64,000 nt of DNA from Phyllobacterium sp. OV277. GTDB taxonomy: Bacteria > Pseudomonadota > Alphaproteobacteria > Rhizobiales > Rhizobiaceae. This document shows, piece by piece, positions 28,037 through 38,060 of this stretch (position 1 is its first letter; each line of letters starts with the position of its first letter). The notes below the pieces were generated by a model. It saw nothing but the letters and a program-made list of their open reading frames with translations, ran no database searches and was not told the origin of the DNA. A program made the translations under genes and the position numbers. The DNA lies in NCBI RefSeq assembly GCF_900104355.1, contig NZ_FNIY01000001.1, positions 930,001 through 994,000 of the forward strand, written 5' to 3'.

Positions 28037-29307
28037 TCAGGCCTTCCCATCAATTCAGGAATTCTGGCAAGCAGCGCATCGCGGTCGAGGGCAAAGCCTG
28101 AGTCAATCCAGGCATCTTCAAGTGCGTGTTGCAGCTTGCCCACCTCCGGCCCTTTTTCCAGCCCGGCAGCGACAAGATCGCCGCCGGTTACAGGGAATTT
28201 CGGCTTTTCATACCGCTCGGCCAATTCCAGCAATTTTGACAGATGACCGGCGCGCATCATGGCAGCATTATCATTGAGCGCACCCAAGCGCGCGGAGACC
28301 AATGCCAGCCGCAAGCAATAAATCATACCCTGACGATCGCTGCGATAAAGCCGCTTGGCGAACCCCGTCTCCGAGATTTCGGCATTGGGCACGACAGCCG
28401 TCGCCCATGCTTCCAGACGCTCACGCTCCTGATTGGAGAGCTTCAAACGCACTGCCATTTCATTGATACGCTCCGCATCTGGCGGAATGATGCTGGCCAG
28501 ACGCAGCAGCGGATCAACCTGCCAACCCAGTTCTTGTTCAGTTTTGACCAAACCATGGATCGTGTCGATGCCCCATTTCTCGCTCTCGGGCAGAACCGAC
28601 GTCAGCACACCCGCTTGACGCATCCATAAAAGGGCACGCGAGGGGTCCGGCGCCGCCAGCATTTTCTTCAGCTCCGACCAGACACGCTCCGACGACAATT
28701 GCGCCAGACCATCTTTCAACCGGGCGCAGGCTTTAAGACCTTCGCTTTCCGGGCGACCATGACCATACCAGGCGAAAAACCGGAAAAACCTGAGGATACG
28801 CAGGTAATCTTCGCGGATACGCTGCTCGGCATCGCCGATAAATCGCAATGTCCGGCTTTCAATATCCGCAAGGCCGCCAACCAGATCAACAACCGTGCCA
28901 TCAGCCTCAAGATAGAGCGCATTAATGGTGAAATCGCGCCGCGCCGCATCCACTTGCCAGTCCCGCCCGAAGGCGACAGCCGCATGACGCCCATCCGTCT
29001 CCACATCAGTCCGCAACGTTGTCACCTCGAAAGGCCGCTTGTCGGCGACGACTGTCACCGTGCCATGGCTTAAGCCGGTGGGGACGGTCTTGAAACCTGC
29101 CGCCTGTGCCCGGCGTATCGTTTCCTCGGGTACACAGGTTGTTGCAATATCGAGATCAGACACCTCTTGTCCGAGCAGCGTATTGCGCACCGCACCGCCG
29201 ACAATGCGGGCGCCTTCGCCATCAGCGGAAAGAATGGAAAGCAATGTCTGCAAGGCTTCGTCCTGCAACCATGGAGCCTTGTCAGCAATGGAAATTCTCG
29301 TGCTCAA
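28033..29307 (-). CDS. cca: CCA tRNA nucleotidyltransferase/poly(A) polymerase family
   Basis: Adds or repairs the 3' CCA of tRNAs. A 424-residue class II nucleotidyltransferase: GGAVRNTLLGQEVSDLDIAT holds the catalytic DxD, RRDFTINALYL and EDYLRILRFFRFFAWYG are the family motifs, followed by the helical tRNA-binding region. It starts at TTG (29307), overlapping the stop of the upstream Nudix gene as TTGA. Last gene of the DUF1285-Nudix-cca unit. A poly(A) polymerase role is an alternative for this family. Confidence 0.9.
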   Translation of the reverse strand: MSTRISIADKAPWLQDEALQTLLSILSADGEGARIVGGAVRNTLLGQEVSDLDIATTCVPEETIRRAQAAGFKTVPTGLSHGTVTVVADKRPFEVTTLRTDVETDGRHAAVAFGRDWQVDAARRDFTINALYLEADGTVVDLVGGLADIESRTLRFIGDAEQRIREDYLRILRFFRFFAWYGHGRPESEGLKACARLKDGLAQLSSERVWSELKKMLAAPDPSRALLWMRQAGVLTSVLPESEKWGIDTIHGLVKTEQELGWQVDPLLRLASIIPPDAERINEMAVRLKLSNQERERLEAWATAVVPNAEISETGFAKRLYRSDRQGMIYCLRLALVSARLGALNDNAAMMRAGHLSKLLELAERYEKPKFPVTGGDLVAAGLEKGPEVGKLQHALEDAWIDSGFALDRDALLARIPELMGRPD

Positions 29308-29945
29308 GAATAGAGCCTTTCATAAAGTATGCGGATGATGCCAGCTGTAGCGCCCCAGATGAAGCGGTCACCAAACGGCATGGTGTAATAGAAGCGCTCC
29401 TTGCCCTGCCATACACGACTTTCTCTTTTGTGGTTGGCAGGATTCATCAAAAAGGACAATGGCACTTCGAATACATCGGCCACTTCATCCGGGTTGGGTG
29501 TCAGGGTAAAAGGCGGATGCACCAGCCCGAGCACCGGCGTGATGGAATAGCCAGTCATGGTAAGATAACGCGGCAAACGGCCGAGAAGCTCCACGTGCCT
29601 CCCCTCAAGCCCGATCTCCTCGTGGGTTTCGCGCAAAGCTGCCTTCTCAGGCTCAAAATCGTCCTCCGGATCAATCGCGCCGCCGGGGAAAGCCACTTGG
29701 CCCGAATGTTTACGCATATTTGCATTGCGCAGTGTCAGGATGACACCCGCCTCGTCGCCGCGGTCGACAATCGGGATCAGCACAGCCGCATCACGCAATT
29801 TGGTTGCCGCAATCAATGCATCGAGATCTGGATTGAGCAAATGGTCGCCATTATCCCCGCTCAGCGGTTCATTGCCTTTCGATGCCACGCGCAGCGCAAA
29901 GGCCCGGGCGGAAAAGCCATCCTCGTGCCATATGGTCTGGCTCAT
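29304..29945 (-). CDS. CoA pyrophosphatase-like Nudix hydrolase
   Basis: A 213-residue Nudix protein. The box reads G-x5-E-x7-R-E-T-H-E-E-I-G-L (within VAFPGGAIDPEDDFEPEKAA and REThEEIGLEG) and follows the NudL/CoAse upstream motif ANMRKHSGQVAFPGG. CoA pyrophosphatases split CoA into 4'-phosphopantetheine and 3',5'-ADP. It overlaps both neighbours by 4 bp, so the three genes are translationally coupled. Confidence 0.9.
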   Translation of the reverse strand: MSQTIWHEDGFSARAFALRVASKGNEPLSGDNGDHLLNPDLDALIAATKLRDAAVLIPIVDRGDEAGVILTLRNANMRKHSGQVAFPGGAIDPEDDFEPEKAALRETHEEIGLEGRHVELLGRLPRYLTMTGYSITPVLGLVHPPFTLTPNPDEVADVFEVPLSFLMNPANHKRESRVWQGKERFYYTMPFGDRFIWGATAGIIRILYERLYS

Positions 29946-30550
29946 AGGCTCTGCTCTTCCAGCTCGCCCGATGGCATGATCGGGAAGATTGTTCCCTTGG
30001 AGCGCACGGCAAACATGGATTTGCCGTCGATCACCATATCTTCGCCATGGCTGACCAGTTCATACATCACGGGCCGGGCCAGCAGGGCTTCCAGCCGCCC
30101 GCGCACCAGCAGATAGGGTTTCAAACCGCCATTATCAGGATCAATGACAAACCGCAGCGGATGATCCGCGCCAGCCTCGATAATATCGCCGACATTGCTG
30201 CGGAACGTCATGACCTGATCATCGCCCTCGCCAGAGACATTAAGCTCAACAGCAATGAAATGCGCATCCGCAATACGGATACCAACTTTCTCGACCGGGG
30301 TAACCAGATAGGTCTTGCCATCCGCATCCTTGCGCAGAACGGTGGAGAAAAGGCGGACCAGCGGCGCCCTGCCAATAGGGGTGCCCATATAGAACCAGGT
30401 ACCATCGGCCTTGATCTCCATATCGAGATCACCGCAGAAATCCGGGTTCCATTTTTCAACCGGTGGCAGGCCCTTGCCTTGCGCAGCTGCGCGCGAAATC
30501 AGCGCTTCAAGTCCCGCCGCGTCCCGCAGACCGCTCTCTGACTGTGCCAT
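29942..30550 (-). CDS. DUF1285 family protein
   Basis: A 202-residue DUF1285 protein: PPVEKWNPDFCGDLDMEIKADGTWFYMGTPIGR is the family's start, followed by beta-rich segments (TYLVTPVEKVGIRIADAHFIAVEL). Start at 30550, after aaaaaggtctg; a GTG nine codons upstream lacks a site. Structures in this family show a pleckstrin-homology-like plus beta fold of unknown role. First gene of the unit with Nudix and cca. Confidence 0.88.
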   Translation of the reverse strand: MAQSESGLRDAAGLEALISRAAAQGKGLPPVEKWNPDFCGDLDMEIKADGTWFYMGTPIGRAPLVRLFSTVLRKDADGKTYLVTPVEKVGIRIADAHFIAVELNVSGEGDDQVMTFRSNVGDIIEAGADHPLRFVIDPDNGGLKPYLLVRGRLEALLARPVMYELVSHGEDMVIDGKSMFAVRSKGTIFPIMPSGELEEQSL

Positions 30551-30703
30551 TTTCAGACCTTTTTGCTCATTCGTCACGAAATAGTCACCGTTAAACCGCT
30601 TGTCAGCATGTCATAGTGATTTAGACTCATTTAATAATGGAACTGACCATAAACCAGCTCCGCAGGCCAGTGGTACGAATTTGACATGGAGACGAGGTAA
30701 ACC

Positions 30704-31711
30704 ATGACGATTATCAAAACCGGGGAACCGTCCGATCCGAAGGCGATGATAGCCGAAGCTGAAAAGGCGCTGGCCGATATTTCCAGAATACGCGCTGCAA
30801 TCGGTACTGTCATCTTTGGTCAGGAAAGCGTGATTGAACGTACACTGGTGGCGCTGCTGGCTGGCGGCCATGCGCTTCTCGTGGGTGTTCCCGGCCTTGC
30901 CAAGACCAAGCTGGTGGAAACGCTCGGAACGGTGCTTGGTCTCGATGAGCGCCGTGTGCAGTTCACGCCCGATCTGATGCCATCGGATATTATCGGTTCG
31001 GAAGTCATGGAGCAGGACGACCATGGCAAGCGTTCGTTCCGCTACGTCAGGGGCCCGATCTTTGCGCAACTGCTGATGGCTGATGAAATCAACCGCGCCT
31101 CGCCGCGCACCCAATCTGCGCTGCTGCAATCCATGCAGGAATATCACGTAACCGTTGCCGGTGAACGGCATGACCTGCCAACGCCGTTCCATGTGCTCGC
31201 GACGCAGAATCCGCTGGAACAGGAAGGTACCTATCCCCTGCCTGAAGCCCAGCTTGATCGCTTTCTCATGCAGATCGACATTCTTTATCCTGAGCTTGAT
31301 GCGGAACGCCGCGTCCTGCTGGAAACCACCGGCACGTCGGAAGTGCGCGCCGCCAAGACCATTGACGCGGAACGGCTGCGCGAAATGCAGCAGCTTATCC
31401 GCCGCATTCCTGTTGCAGAAGGCGTGGTCGAAGCCATCCTCAAGCTTGTGCGCTCGGCCCGCCCCGGCGCTGATAATGAGATTGCGCAAAAATTCATTGC
31501 ATGGGGCCCCGGCCCGCGCGCCAGCCAAGCGCTGATGCTGTGTGCCCGTGCCCGCGCGCTTTATGACGGACGGCTTGCGCCTTCAATTGATGATGTCAGG
31601 GCGCTTGCCGAACCTGTTTTGCAACACCGTATGGCGCTGACATTTGCCGCCCGCGCCGACGGCATGAATGTGCGTGAAGTCATCGCGAAACTGACAAAGG
31701 CAGCCCTCTGA
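30704..31711 (+). CDS. MoxR-family AAA+ ATPase
   Basis: A 335-residue MoxR ATPase. Walker A is GVPGLAKTKLVETL (Ala in place of Gly before Lys-Thr, the MoxR form); Walker B is LLMADEINRASPRTQSALL; sensor 1 is VLATQNPLEQEGTYPLPEAQLDRF. MoxR proteins act as chaperones for complexes with vWA partners. It heads a four-gene run with DUF58, BatA/DUF4159 and a large membrane protein. ggagacgagg precedes the ATG. Confidence 0.95.
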   Translation: MTIIKTGEPSDPKAMIAEAEKALADISRIRAAIGTVIFGQESVIERTLVALLAGGHALLVGVPGLAKTKLVETLGTVLGLDERRVQFTPDLMPSDIIGSEVMEQDDHGKRSFRYVRGPIFAQLLMADEINRASPRTQSALLQSMQEYHVTVAGERHDLPTPFHVLATQNPLEQEGTYPLPEAQLDRFLMQIDILYPELDAERRVLLETTGTSEVRAAKTIDAERLREMQQLIRRIPVAEGVVEAILKLVRSARPGADNEIAQKFIAWGPGPRASQALMLCARARALYDGRLAPSIDDVRALAEPVLQHRMALTFAARADGMNVREVIAKLTKAAL

Positions 31712-32625
31712 TGGCTGCAATCGGCGCGCGGGTCCAGAAGACAGCAACAAGAGAGGCGCTGGCGCGTGCACGCCAGCGCGCCGCTTTGTTGCCTGATCTT
31801 CTGGTCGAAGCCCGCCGCATTGCCAACACCACGAATACCGGCTGGCATGGCCGACGCAAAAGCGGCGTCGGTGAAACCTTCTGGCAGTTCCGGCCCTATA
31901 CGGAAGGCGAAGCCGTTTCGCGTATCGACTGGCGCCGCTCGGCCCGTGATGACCGGATTTATATCCGCGATCAGGAGTGGGAAGCCGCCCACACTGTCTG
32001 GCTTTGGGCTGATTCTTCCGCATCCATGCTCTACAAGTCTGATACGGCGCAGGTGTCGAAGGAATCGCGCGCGCTCGTGCTCATTCTGGCTTTGGCGGAA
32101 CTTTTGTCGCGCAGTGGTGAGCGCATCGCCTTCCCCGGCGTGACTGACCCGACCTCCGCCGCCAATGGCGCAGAACGGTTGGCGACAGCATTGTCCCACG
32201 CAATTGATTTACCCAAACAGCCGGATTTCAGCAGGGTCAGGCGGTTTTCCGACGTGGTACTGGTGAGTGATTTTCTCGAACCGGTCAATGAAACGCTTGC
32301 CATGCTTGAGCAGATCGCGCAGCGCGGTGCCCGCGCCCATCTGGTCGAAATTTACGACCCGGCGGAAGAGGAATTCCCCTACAAGCGGCGCACGGAATTC
32401 GTCGACCCGGAATCAGGAGCAATACTGACGGTCGGCCGCGCGCAGGATTATGCCGAAGAATATAAGAGATTGTTCATTGCCCGGCGCGAAACCTTGAGCG
32501 CCTATTGCCGTCGCATCGGCTGGAGCTATACGACCAACCGCACGGACCGGCTTGCCTCTGAAGCGCTTGTTTCCGTTCACCTGAACATGACCGCTGACGC
32601 CGGTTATCAGAGGACCGGCATATGA
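31711..32625 (+). CDS. DUF58 domain-containing protein
   Basis: A 304-residue soluble DUF58 protein. GVGETFWQFRPYTEGEAVSRIDWRRSARDDRIYIRDQE in part is the family core, and WLWADSSASMLY keeps a MIDAS-like DxSxS of the vWA fold. Start overlaps the moxR stop (TGATG), so the pair is coupled. MoxR-DUF58 pairs are found with Bat-type proteins in envelope integrity or maturation roles; the client is unknown here. Confidence 0.92.
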   Translation: MAAIGARVQKTATREALARARQRAALLPDLLVEARRIANTTNTGWHGRRKSGVGETFWQFRPYTEGEAVSRIDWRRSARDDRIYIRDQEWEAAHTVWLWADSSASMLYKSDTAQVSKESRALVLILALAELLSRSGERIAFPGVTDPTSAANGAERLATALSHAIDLPKQPDFSRVRRFSDVVLVSDFLEPVNETLAMLEQIAQRGARAHLVEIYDPAEEEFPYKRRTEFVDPESGAILTVGRAQDYAEEYKRLFIARRETLSAYCRRIGWSYTTNRTDRLASEALVSVHLNMTADAGYQRTGI

Positions 32626-35456
32626 TGAGTGCTTTTCCTCTTGCCCTTGGCGCTCCGGCGATCCTTCTGGGTCTGCTGGCATTGCCAATTATCTGGTGGC
32701 TGCTACGGGCAACACCGCCACGGCCAATTCGCGAATCCTTCCCGCCGCTGAAAATTCTGGCGCAAATCCTCAAGAAGGAGGAAACACCGGATAGAAGCCC
32801 GTGGTGGCTGACCCTGTTGCGGCTCCTGCTGGCAGCAATTGTCATTCTGGCGCTGGCCGAGCCCATCTGGAACCCACGCGCCGAGACCCTGAGCGGCAAG
32901 GAACCTGTTGCCATCGTGCTCGACAATGGCTGGTCCTCCAATGAAGAATGGATTGCCCGCAAGGAGACGGCAGAGCGGTTGATTGACGATGCCAATTCTT
33001 CCGGTGCGCTCATCTACATTCTTGGCACCGCCGAGAAACTGAATACCGATGTCGGGCCTTTTGATGCCACAGCGGCGCTTGAACGGCTGCGCGCGCTGAA
33101 TATCAGGCCAATCCCCGTCGACCGCGCTGCGGCTTTTGACCGGTTGAAAGCCGTTCTGACTGATGTCAAAGGCGTTCGTGTTGCCTACCTCAATGATGGT
33201 GTCGATACCCCGCAGGCAACCGCCGCAGTGAAATCGATGGAAGGATCAGGCATCGCCTCGGTGATCTGGTATCAGCCGTCTATCGCCAACCTTTCCGCCA
33301 TCCGGCAGGTAGAGAACAATGCAAACGGGCTGACCGTTCACGCCGTGCGCTCCAATGACAGCCGCGCGTCCGGCGGCATTACTATCGGTGCCTATGATGA
33401 AAAAGGCCGCCGCATTGCCGAGACAGGACTGGTTTTCCGTGCCAATGAATCAACAGGCGAAGCAGTGATCACAGCGCCTTACGAGCTGCGCAACGATTTC
33501 AACACTCTGCGCATCGACAATGCAAAGCATGCCGGAGCGACGTTCCTCGTCGATGACAATAACAAGCGGCGGCGCGTCGCGCTGCTTTCGGGCTCTGAAG
33601 CTGATCTGTCGCAGCCCCTGCTTTCACCACTCTATTACATTTCGCGCGCGCTGGAGCCTTTTGCCGATCTCCTGCGCCCGCACAATGCGGAACTGACCAA
33701 AGCCATTCCCGAACTGCTGGAGCAAAAACCATCCGTGGTCATCATGGCTGACATTGGCAAACTGCCCGGTGAAACAGAGCAGGCTATGGTCGATTGGGTG
33801 GCAAAAGGTGGCACGCTCATCCGCTTCGCTGGTCCACGCCTTGCTGGAAACAGCGAAGCGGACCCGCTTTTGCCTGTTAATCTGCGTAAGGGCGAGCGCT
33901 CGCTTGGCGGCGCATTGTCATGGAAAGAATCGCAGCCCATTGCCGCTTTCCCGGATAAGGGCCCGTTTGCCGGCCTGCCGACGCCGCAAGATGTCACGGT
34001 CACACGGCAAGTGCTGGCGGAACCCGCCGTCGACCTCTTCGAAAAGAGCTGGGCCAATCTCGCTGACGGCACACCGCTGGTAACAGGCGAAACGCGTGGC
34101 CGCGGCCAGATCGTCCTGTTCCACGTCACACCTGAAGCAACATGGTCAAATCTTCCCATCAGCGGTAGTTTTGTTGACATGCTGCACCGGATTTTGACCC
34201 TGTCGCGCAACACAGGTCCATCACCGCAGGAAAATGGTGCTGTTGCCTCGCGCGCTCTTCCGCCTTACCTGACGCTGAATGCGGAAGGCGCCCTCACCCC
34301 ACCCGGAGGAGACGCCAAGCCATTGATCCTGAAAACAGGCGAAACCGGCAAGGTGAGCTTTGACAATCCTCCCGGTTTTTATGGTGTAGAGGATTCCATG
34401 AGCGCGCTCAATCTCTTCAAGCCCGACAGCGAGATCAATCCATTGGTTCGCCCCGATCTCAATATACCCGTGACCACCGCGCGCTATGCCATCGATGAAT
34501 CGGTGCCGCTGCGCGGTCCGCTCTTTGGCCTTGCGGCCCTGCTTCTGGCTCTCGATGCTATTGCCATTTTCTGGCTAGGCGGGCATCTGCGCCGCCGGTT
34601 CAAGACCGCGGCGGTCACTTCTCTGGCGATCCTGCTCATTCCGGCTGTTCTGGCATTCAGTCCTTCACCCGCTCACGCCCAGCAAAATGACAGCAAACCG
34701 GGTGATCAGCAGATACTGGACGCGGTCAATGTCACGCACCTTGCCTATGTGATCACAGGCGACAGTTCTGTCGACGATATCAGCAAGGCTGGTCTGTTCG
34801 GTCTTTCCAGAGCCCTTGCCGACAGCACAGCGCTGGAGCCGGGCGATCCAATCGGGGTTAATCCGGAAACCGACGAACTTGCGTTCTTTCCGCTGATCTA
34901 CTGGCCGGTCGATCCATCAGCCAAAATGCCTTCCCCTGCCTCGATAGCCAAGATCGACGCCTATATGCAGCAGGGCGGAACCGTTCTGTTTGATACGCGC
35001 GATCAGGATGCGGCGGCAATCAGCTTTGATAACAGCTCGACACCGGCCAATGCGCGTCTGCGCGATATCCTGTCCGGGCTGAACATACCGGCACTGGAAC
35101 CGGTTCCCAACGACCATGTGCTGACCAAGGCATTTTACATCCTGCAGGATTTCCCGGGCCGTTACCGGGGCAGCCAGCTCTGGGTACAGGCCTCGCAGGC
35201 GCCCGAGGCAAGCAAGGACAGGCCGGTGCGCGTTGGCGATGGTGTTTCACCCATCATGATCACCGGTAATGACTTTGCCGGAGCATGGGCAGTCAATGCC
35301 AGTGGCACGCCTCTGCTGCCCACCGTTCCGAATGATCCCGATCAGCGGGTTCTCGCCTATCGCGCAGGCATCAACATTGTCATGTACATGCTGACAGGCA
35401 ACTACAAATCCGATCAGGTGCACGTCCCTGAACTTTTGAAGCGGCTGGCGAACTGA
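32622..35456 (+). CDS. BatA-like N-terminal / DUF4159 membrane protein
   Basis: A 944-residue protein: an N-terminal BatA-type two-helix region (PLALGAPAILLGLLALPIIWWLL; LTLLRLLLAAIVILALAEP), a periplasmic segment with a vWA/glutamine amidotransferase-like region (about 85-600), TM helices near residues 632-650 and 667-685, then a C-terminal DUF4159 domain (about 700-944; VTHLAYVITGDSSVDDISKAGLFGL). Overlaps DUF58 by ATGA. Such proteins are conserved in alphaproteobacteria without a fixed role. Confidence 0.9.
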   Translation: MMSAFPLALGAPAILLGLLALPIIWWLLRATPPRPIRESFPPLKILAQILKKEETPDRSPWWLTLLRLLLAAIVILALAEPIWNPRAETLSGKEPVAIVLDNGWSSNEEWIARKETAERLIDDANSSGALIYILGTAEKLNTDVGPFDATAALERLRALNIRPIPVDRAAAFDRLKAVLTDVKGVRVAYLNDGVDTPQATAAVKSMEGSGIASVIWYQPSIANLSAIRQVENNANGLTVHAVRSNDSRASGGITIGAYDEKGRRIAETGLVFRANESTGEAVITAPYELRNDFNTLRIDNAKHAGATFLVDDNNKRRRVALLSGSEADLSQPLLSPLYYISRALEPFADLLRPHNAELTKAIPELLEQKPSVVIMADIGKLPGETEQAMVDWVAKGGTLIRFAGPRLAGNSEADPLLPVNLRKGERSLGGALSWKESQPIAAFPDKGPFAGLPTPQDVTVTRQVLAEPAVDLFEKSWANLADGTPLVTGETRGRGQIVLFHVTPEATWSNLPISGSFVDMLHRILTLSRNTGPSPQENGAVASRALPPYLTLNAEGALTPPGGDAKPLILKTGETGKVSFDNPPGFYGVEDSMSALNLFKPDSEINPLVRPDLNIPVTTARYAIDESVPLRGPLFGLAALLLALDAIAIFWLGGHLRRRFKTAAVTSLAILLIPAVLAFSPSPAHAQQNDSKPGDQQILDAVNVTHLAYVITGDSSVDDISKAGLFGLSRALADSTALEPGDPIGVNPETDELAFFPLIYWPVDPSAKMPSPASIAKIDAYMQQGGTVLFDTRDQDAAAISFDNSSTPANARLRDILSGLNIPALEPVPNDHVLTKAFYILQDFPGRYRGSQLWVQASQAPEASKDRPVRVGDGVSPIMITGNDFAGAWAVNASGTPLLPTVPNDPDQRVLAYRAGINIVMYMLTGNYKSDQVHVPELLKRLAN

Positions 35457-35457
35457 C

Positions 35458-37539
35458 ATGTATCTTTCCCTCGATTTCCAGCCCCTGCTCTCCACATCAC
35501 TTCTGGCGCTCCTGCTGCTGCCTTTGCTGGCGCTTGCATTGGCGGGCCTTTATCTGCGCCAACGCGGCGGCGTTATTCGCCTGCTGGCCGCCGCCGCGCT
35601 TGCCATGGCCCTGTTCAATCCGGTTGTGATCAATGAGGAGCGTGAGCCGCTCAAAAGCGTTGTGGCTGTCATAGCCGACCGCAGTCAGAGTCAGGACATA
35701 GGCGACCGCGCGGCTGACACCACCGAAGCACTCAAGCAGGTGCAGGCAGCACTTGGCCGCCTACCACAGTTTGAGGTGCGAACTGTCGAGACCAATCGCG
35801 CCAGCGAGAATGATGACGCCACGGCGACAAGGCTGTTTCAGGCTGTCAACAGTGCGTTTCGTGATGTTCCACCATCGCGTATCGGTGGCGCCATTATGAT
35901 CACCGATGGTCAGGTGCACGACATTCCGAACAATGTAGCCGGTCTCGGCTTCAACGCACCGGTGCATGGCCTCATCACAGGCAGACCGGGCGAGATTGAC
36001 CGCCGTATCCAATTTGTCCGCGCGCCCCGCTTTGGCATAACAGGCAAGCCGCAGCAGATGACCTATAAGGTGACAGCTGCCGGTGAGCCGCAGGGCGGCC
36101 GCGCCCGTGTTACCGTGCGCGTCAATGGCAATCAGATGGCGTCGCAAGATGCGATCATCGGCGAGGAGATGCCGCTTGAAGTGACCCTGCCCCGTGCTGG
36201 CGTCAATATTGTCGAACTTTCAGTTGATGCGGTTCCCAATGAGCTGACCGAGATCAACAACCGTGCCGTCGCCATGGTTGATGGTATCCGCGAGAACCTG
36301 AAAGTCTTGCTGGTCTCCGGTGAACCACACAATGGCGAGCGCACCTGGCGCAACCTTCTGAAATCTGATGCCTCGGTGGATCTCGTCCACTTCACCATTC
36401 TGCGTCCGCCAGAAAAACAGGACAGCACGCCGATCAATGAACTGTCGCTGATCGCTTTCCCGACGCGTGAGCTGTTCGTTGAGAAGATCGACCAATTTGA
36501 TCTGATCATTTTCGACCGCTATCAGCACCGCGATGTGCTGCCGCTGCTCTATTATGACTACATCAATGACTATGTGCAGAAGGGTGGCGCATTGCTGATT
36601 GCGGCAGGTCCCGAATATGCGGGCAATGTATCGATCGCCAATACACCGCTCCTCACTGTCCTGCCCGCAACGCCAACAGGCGAGGTGACGGAACAGGCCT
36701 TCTATCCGCGTTTGAGCGATGACGGCAAACGCCATCCCGTCACCCGTGGCCTTGAAGGCAGCACACAGGAGCCACCACAATGGAGCCGGTGGTTCCGCGT
36801 CATTGATGTCAACAAGCCGGAGGGTTCTGTTGTCATGAATGCGGGCGACAAGCCGCTGCTGGTGCTCAACCGCATCGGTGAAGGCCGTGTCGGCATGTTC
36901 CTCTCCGATCAGGGCTGGCTTTGGGCGCGTGGCTTTGAGGGCGGCGGACCGCACGCGGCGCTCTATCGCCGGATTGCCCATTGGCTGATGAAGGAGCCGG
37001 AACTAGAAGAAGAAGCGCTGACGGCATCAGGCAGCGGCCGCAATCTTGAAATCCGCCGCCAGACGATGAAGAAAACCGCCGCACCGGCAAGCATCATTAC
37101 ACCATCGGGCAAGAAGCAGGACATTCCACTCACCGAGACGGAACCCGGTGTGTTTACGGCATCCGTGCCGACAACGGAAATCGGGCTGTTCCAGATCGCC
37201 AATGGCGATCAGACAACGCTCGCCCATGTCGGGCCGGTTGATGCACCTGAATTTGCTGACAATGTATCGACAACGGACAAACTCAATGGCTTGGCGCGCG
37301 AAACCGGCGGCGGTACCCGCCGCTTGCGCGCAACCGCTGATCAGCCATCCATCGAGGTGCCAAGTATCGTCGCCTCGCGTGGCTTTGCCAGCGCCAGCGG
37401 CGACAACTGGATCGGCTTGCGCCCAACCAATGAAACCGTGTTGAAGAGCGTCAATCGTCTGCCGCTGTTCTCAGGTTTCCTTGGCCTTGCCGCGATGATC
37501 CTTGTTCTCGGCAGCATGTGGTATCGCGAAGGCCGGTAA
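35458..37539 (+). CDS. Large membrane-anchored protein of the MoxR operon
   Basis: A 693-residue protein, one base after the previous stop. Two N-terminal hydrophobic helices (LLALLLLPLLALALAGLYL; LLAAAALAMALFNPVV), a long periplasmic part that begins like a vWA domain (SVVAVIADRSQS with DxSxS; ITDGQVHDIP), a middle part resembling a glutamine amidotransferase fold (LKVLLVSGEPHNGERTWRNLL; YDYINDYVQKGGALLIAAGPEY), and a C-terminal anchor (LFSGFLGLAAMILVLGSMWY). No catalytic Cys triad is visible. Likely works with the MoxR ATPase and DUF58 protein. Confidence 0.85.
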   Translation: MYLSLDFQPLLSTSLLALLLLPLLALALAGLYLRQRGGVIRLLAAAALAMALFNPVVINEEREPLKSVVAVIADRSQSQDIGDRAADTTEALKQVQAALGRLPQFEVRTVETNRASENDDATATRLFQAVNSAFRDVPPSRIGGAIMITDGQVHDIPNNVAGLGFNAPVHGLITGRPGEIDRRIQFVRAPRFGITGKPQQMTYKVTAAGEPQGGRARVTVRVNGNQMASQDAIIGEEMPLEVTLPRAGVNIVELSVDAVPNELTEINNRAVAMVDGIRENLKVLLVSGEPHNGERTWRNLLKSDASVDLVHFTILRPPEKQDSTPINELSLIAFPTRELFVEKIDQFDLIIFDRYQHRDVLPLLYYDYINDYVQKGGALLIAAGPEYAGNVSIANTPLLTVLPATPTGEVTEQAFYPRLSDDGKRHPVTRGLEGSTQEPPQWSRWFRVIDVNKPEGSVVMNAGDKPLLVLNRIGEGRVGMFLSDQGWLWARGFEGGGPHAALYRRIAHWLMKEPELEEEALTASGSGRNLEIRRQTMKKTAAPASIITPSGKKQDIPLTETEPGVFTASVPTTEIGLFQIANGDQTTLAHVGPVDAPEFADNVSTTDKLNGLARETGGGTRRLRATADQPSIEVPSIVASRGFASASGDNWIGLRPTNETVLKSVNRLPLFSGFLGLAAMILVLGSMWYREGR

Positions 37540-37547
37540 AAACGGGC

Positions 37548-38060
37548 TTAGCGACCACCCGAATCCGCGTGTCTTACCCGGCCCTGAACATCTTTCAGCA
37601 CACGAGGCTCAAGTTCGCAGGCGAGAAAGCGGGATGGTTCGACTGGTGCTGGCATTTCAATCTGATGCCCGACAATCTGCCGGAAGCCGAAAGGCGCATA
37701 ATAAGGCTCGTCACCAACCAGAATAATCAGCTTGTGCCCGGCAAGACGCGCCGTCTCGATAGATTTGCGCATAAGCGCCGCGCCGATACCCTGCTTCTTC
37801 CAGGCGGGCCGAACCGCAAGCGGACCGAGCAGCATGGCTGGTGTGGTGCCGATCAGGATGGGCGTCAACCGTACGGACCCGACAACATAAGCGCCATTCA
37901 TCGCAACAAAGGAGAGATTACGGTCATGCGGACCACCTTCGCGGATGCGATAGGCAGCACGGGTAAAACGGCCGGGGCCAAAAGCCTCTTTGTTGATGTC
38001 TTCAATGTCAGCATCGTGCACCGGTTCTTCCGGCGCGTAGGTCACGACATGGGTCAGCAT
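37548..38060 (-). CDS. GNAT family N-acetyltransferase
   Basis: A 170-residue acetyltransferase with acetyl-CoA motif A (LAVRPAWKKQGIGAALMRKSIETAR) and the YYAPFGFRQ motif of the YhbS subgroup. It converges on the MoxR operon with an 8-bp gap. Acceptor substrate unknown. Confidence 0.9.
   Translation of the reverse strand: MLTHVVTYAPEEPVHDADIEDINKEAFGPGRFTRAAYRIREGGPHDRNLSFVAMNGAYVVGSVRLTPILIGTTPAMLLGPLAVRPAWKKQGIGAALMRKSIETARLAGHKLIILVGDEPYYAPFGFRQIVGHQIEMPAPVEPSRFLACELEPRVLKDVQGRVRHADSGGR

Noticed and set aside
29106-30116. 336-codon plus-strand frame opposite cca/Nudix/DUF1285
   Set aside because: Antisense to three well-supported overlapping genes; no start signal or domain.
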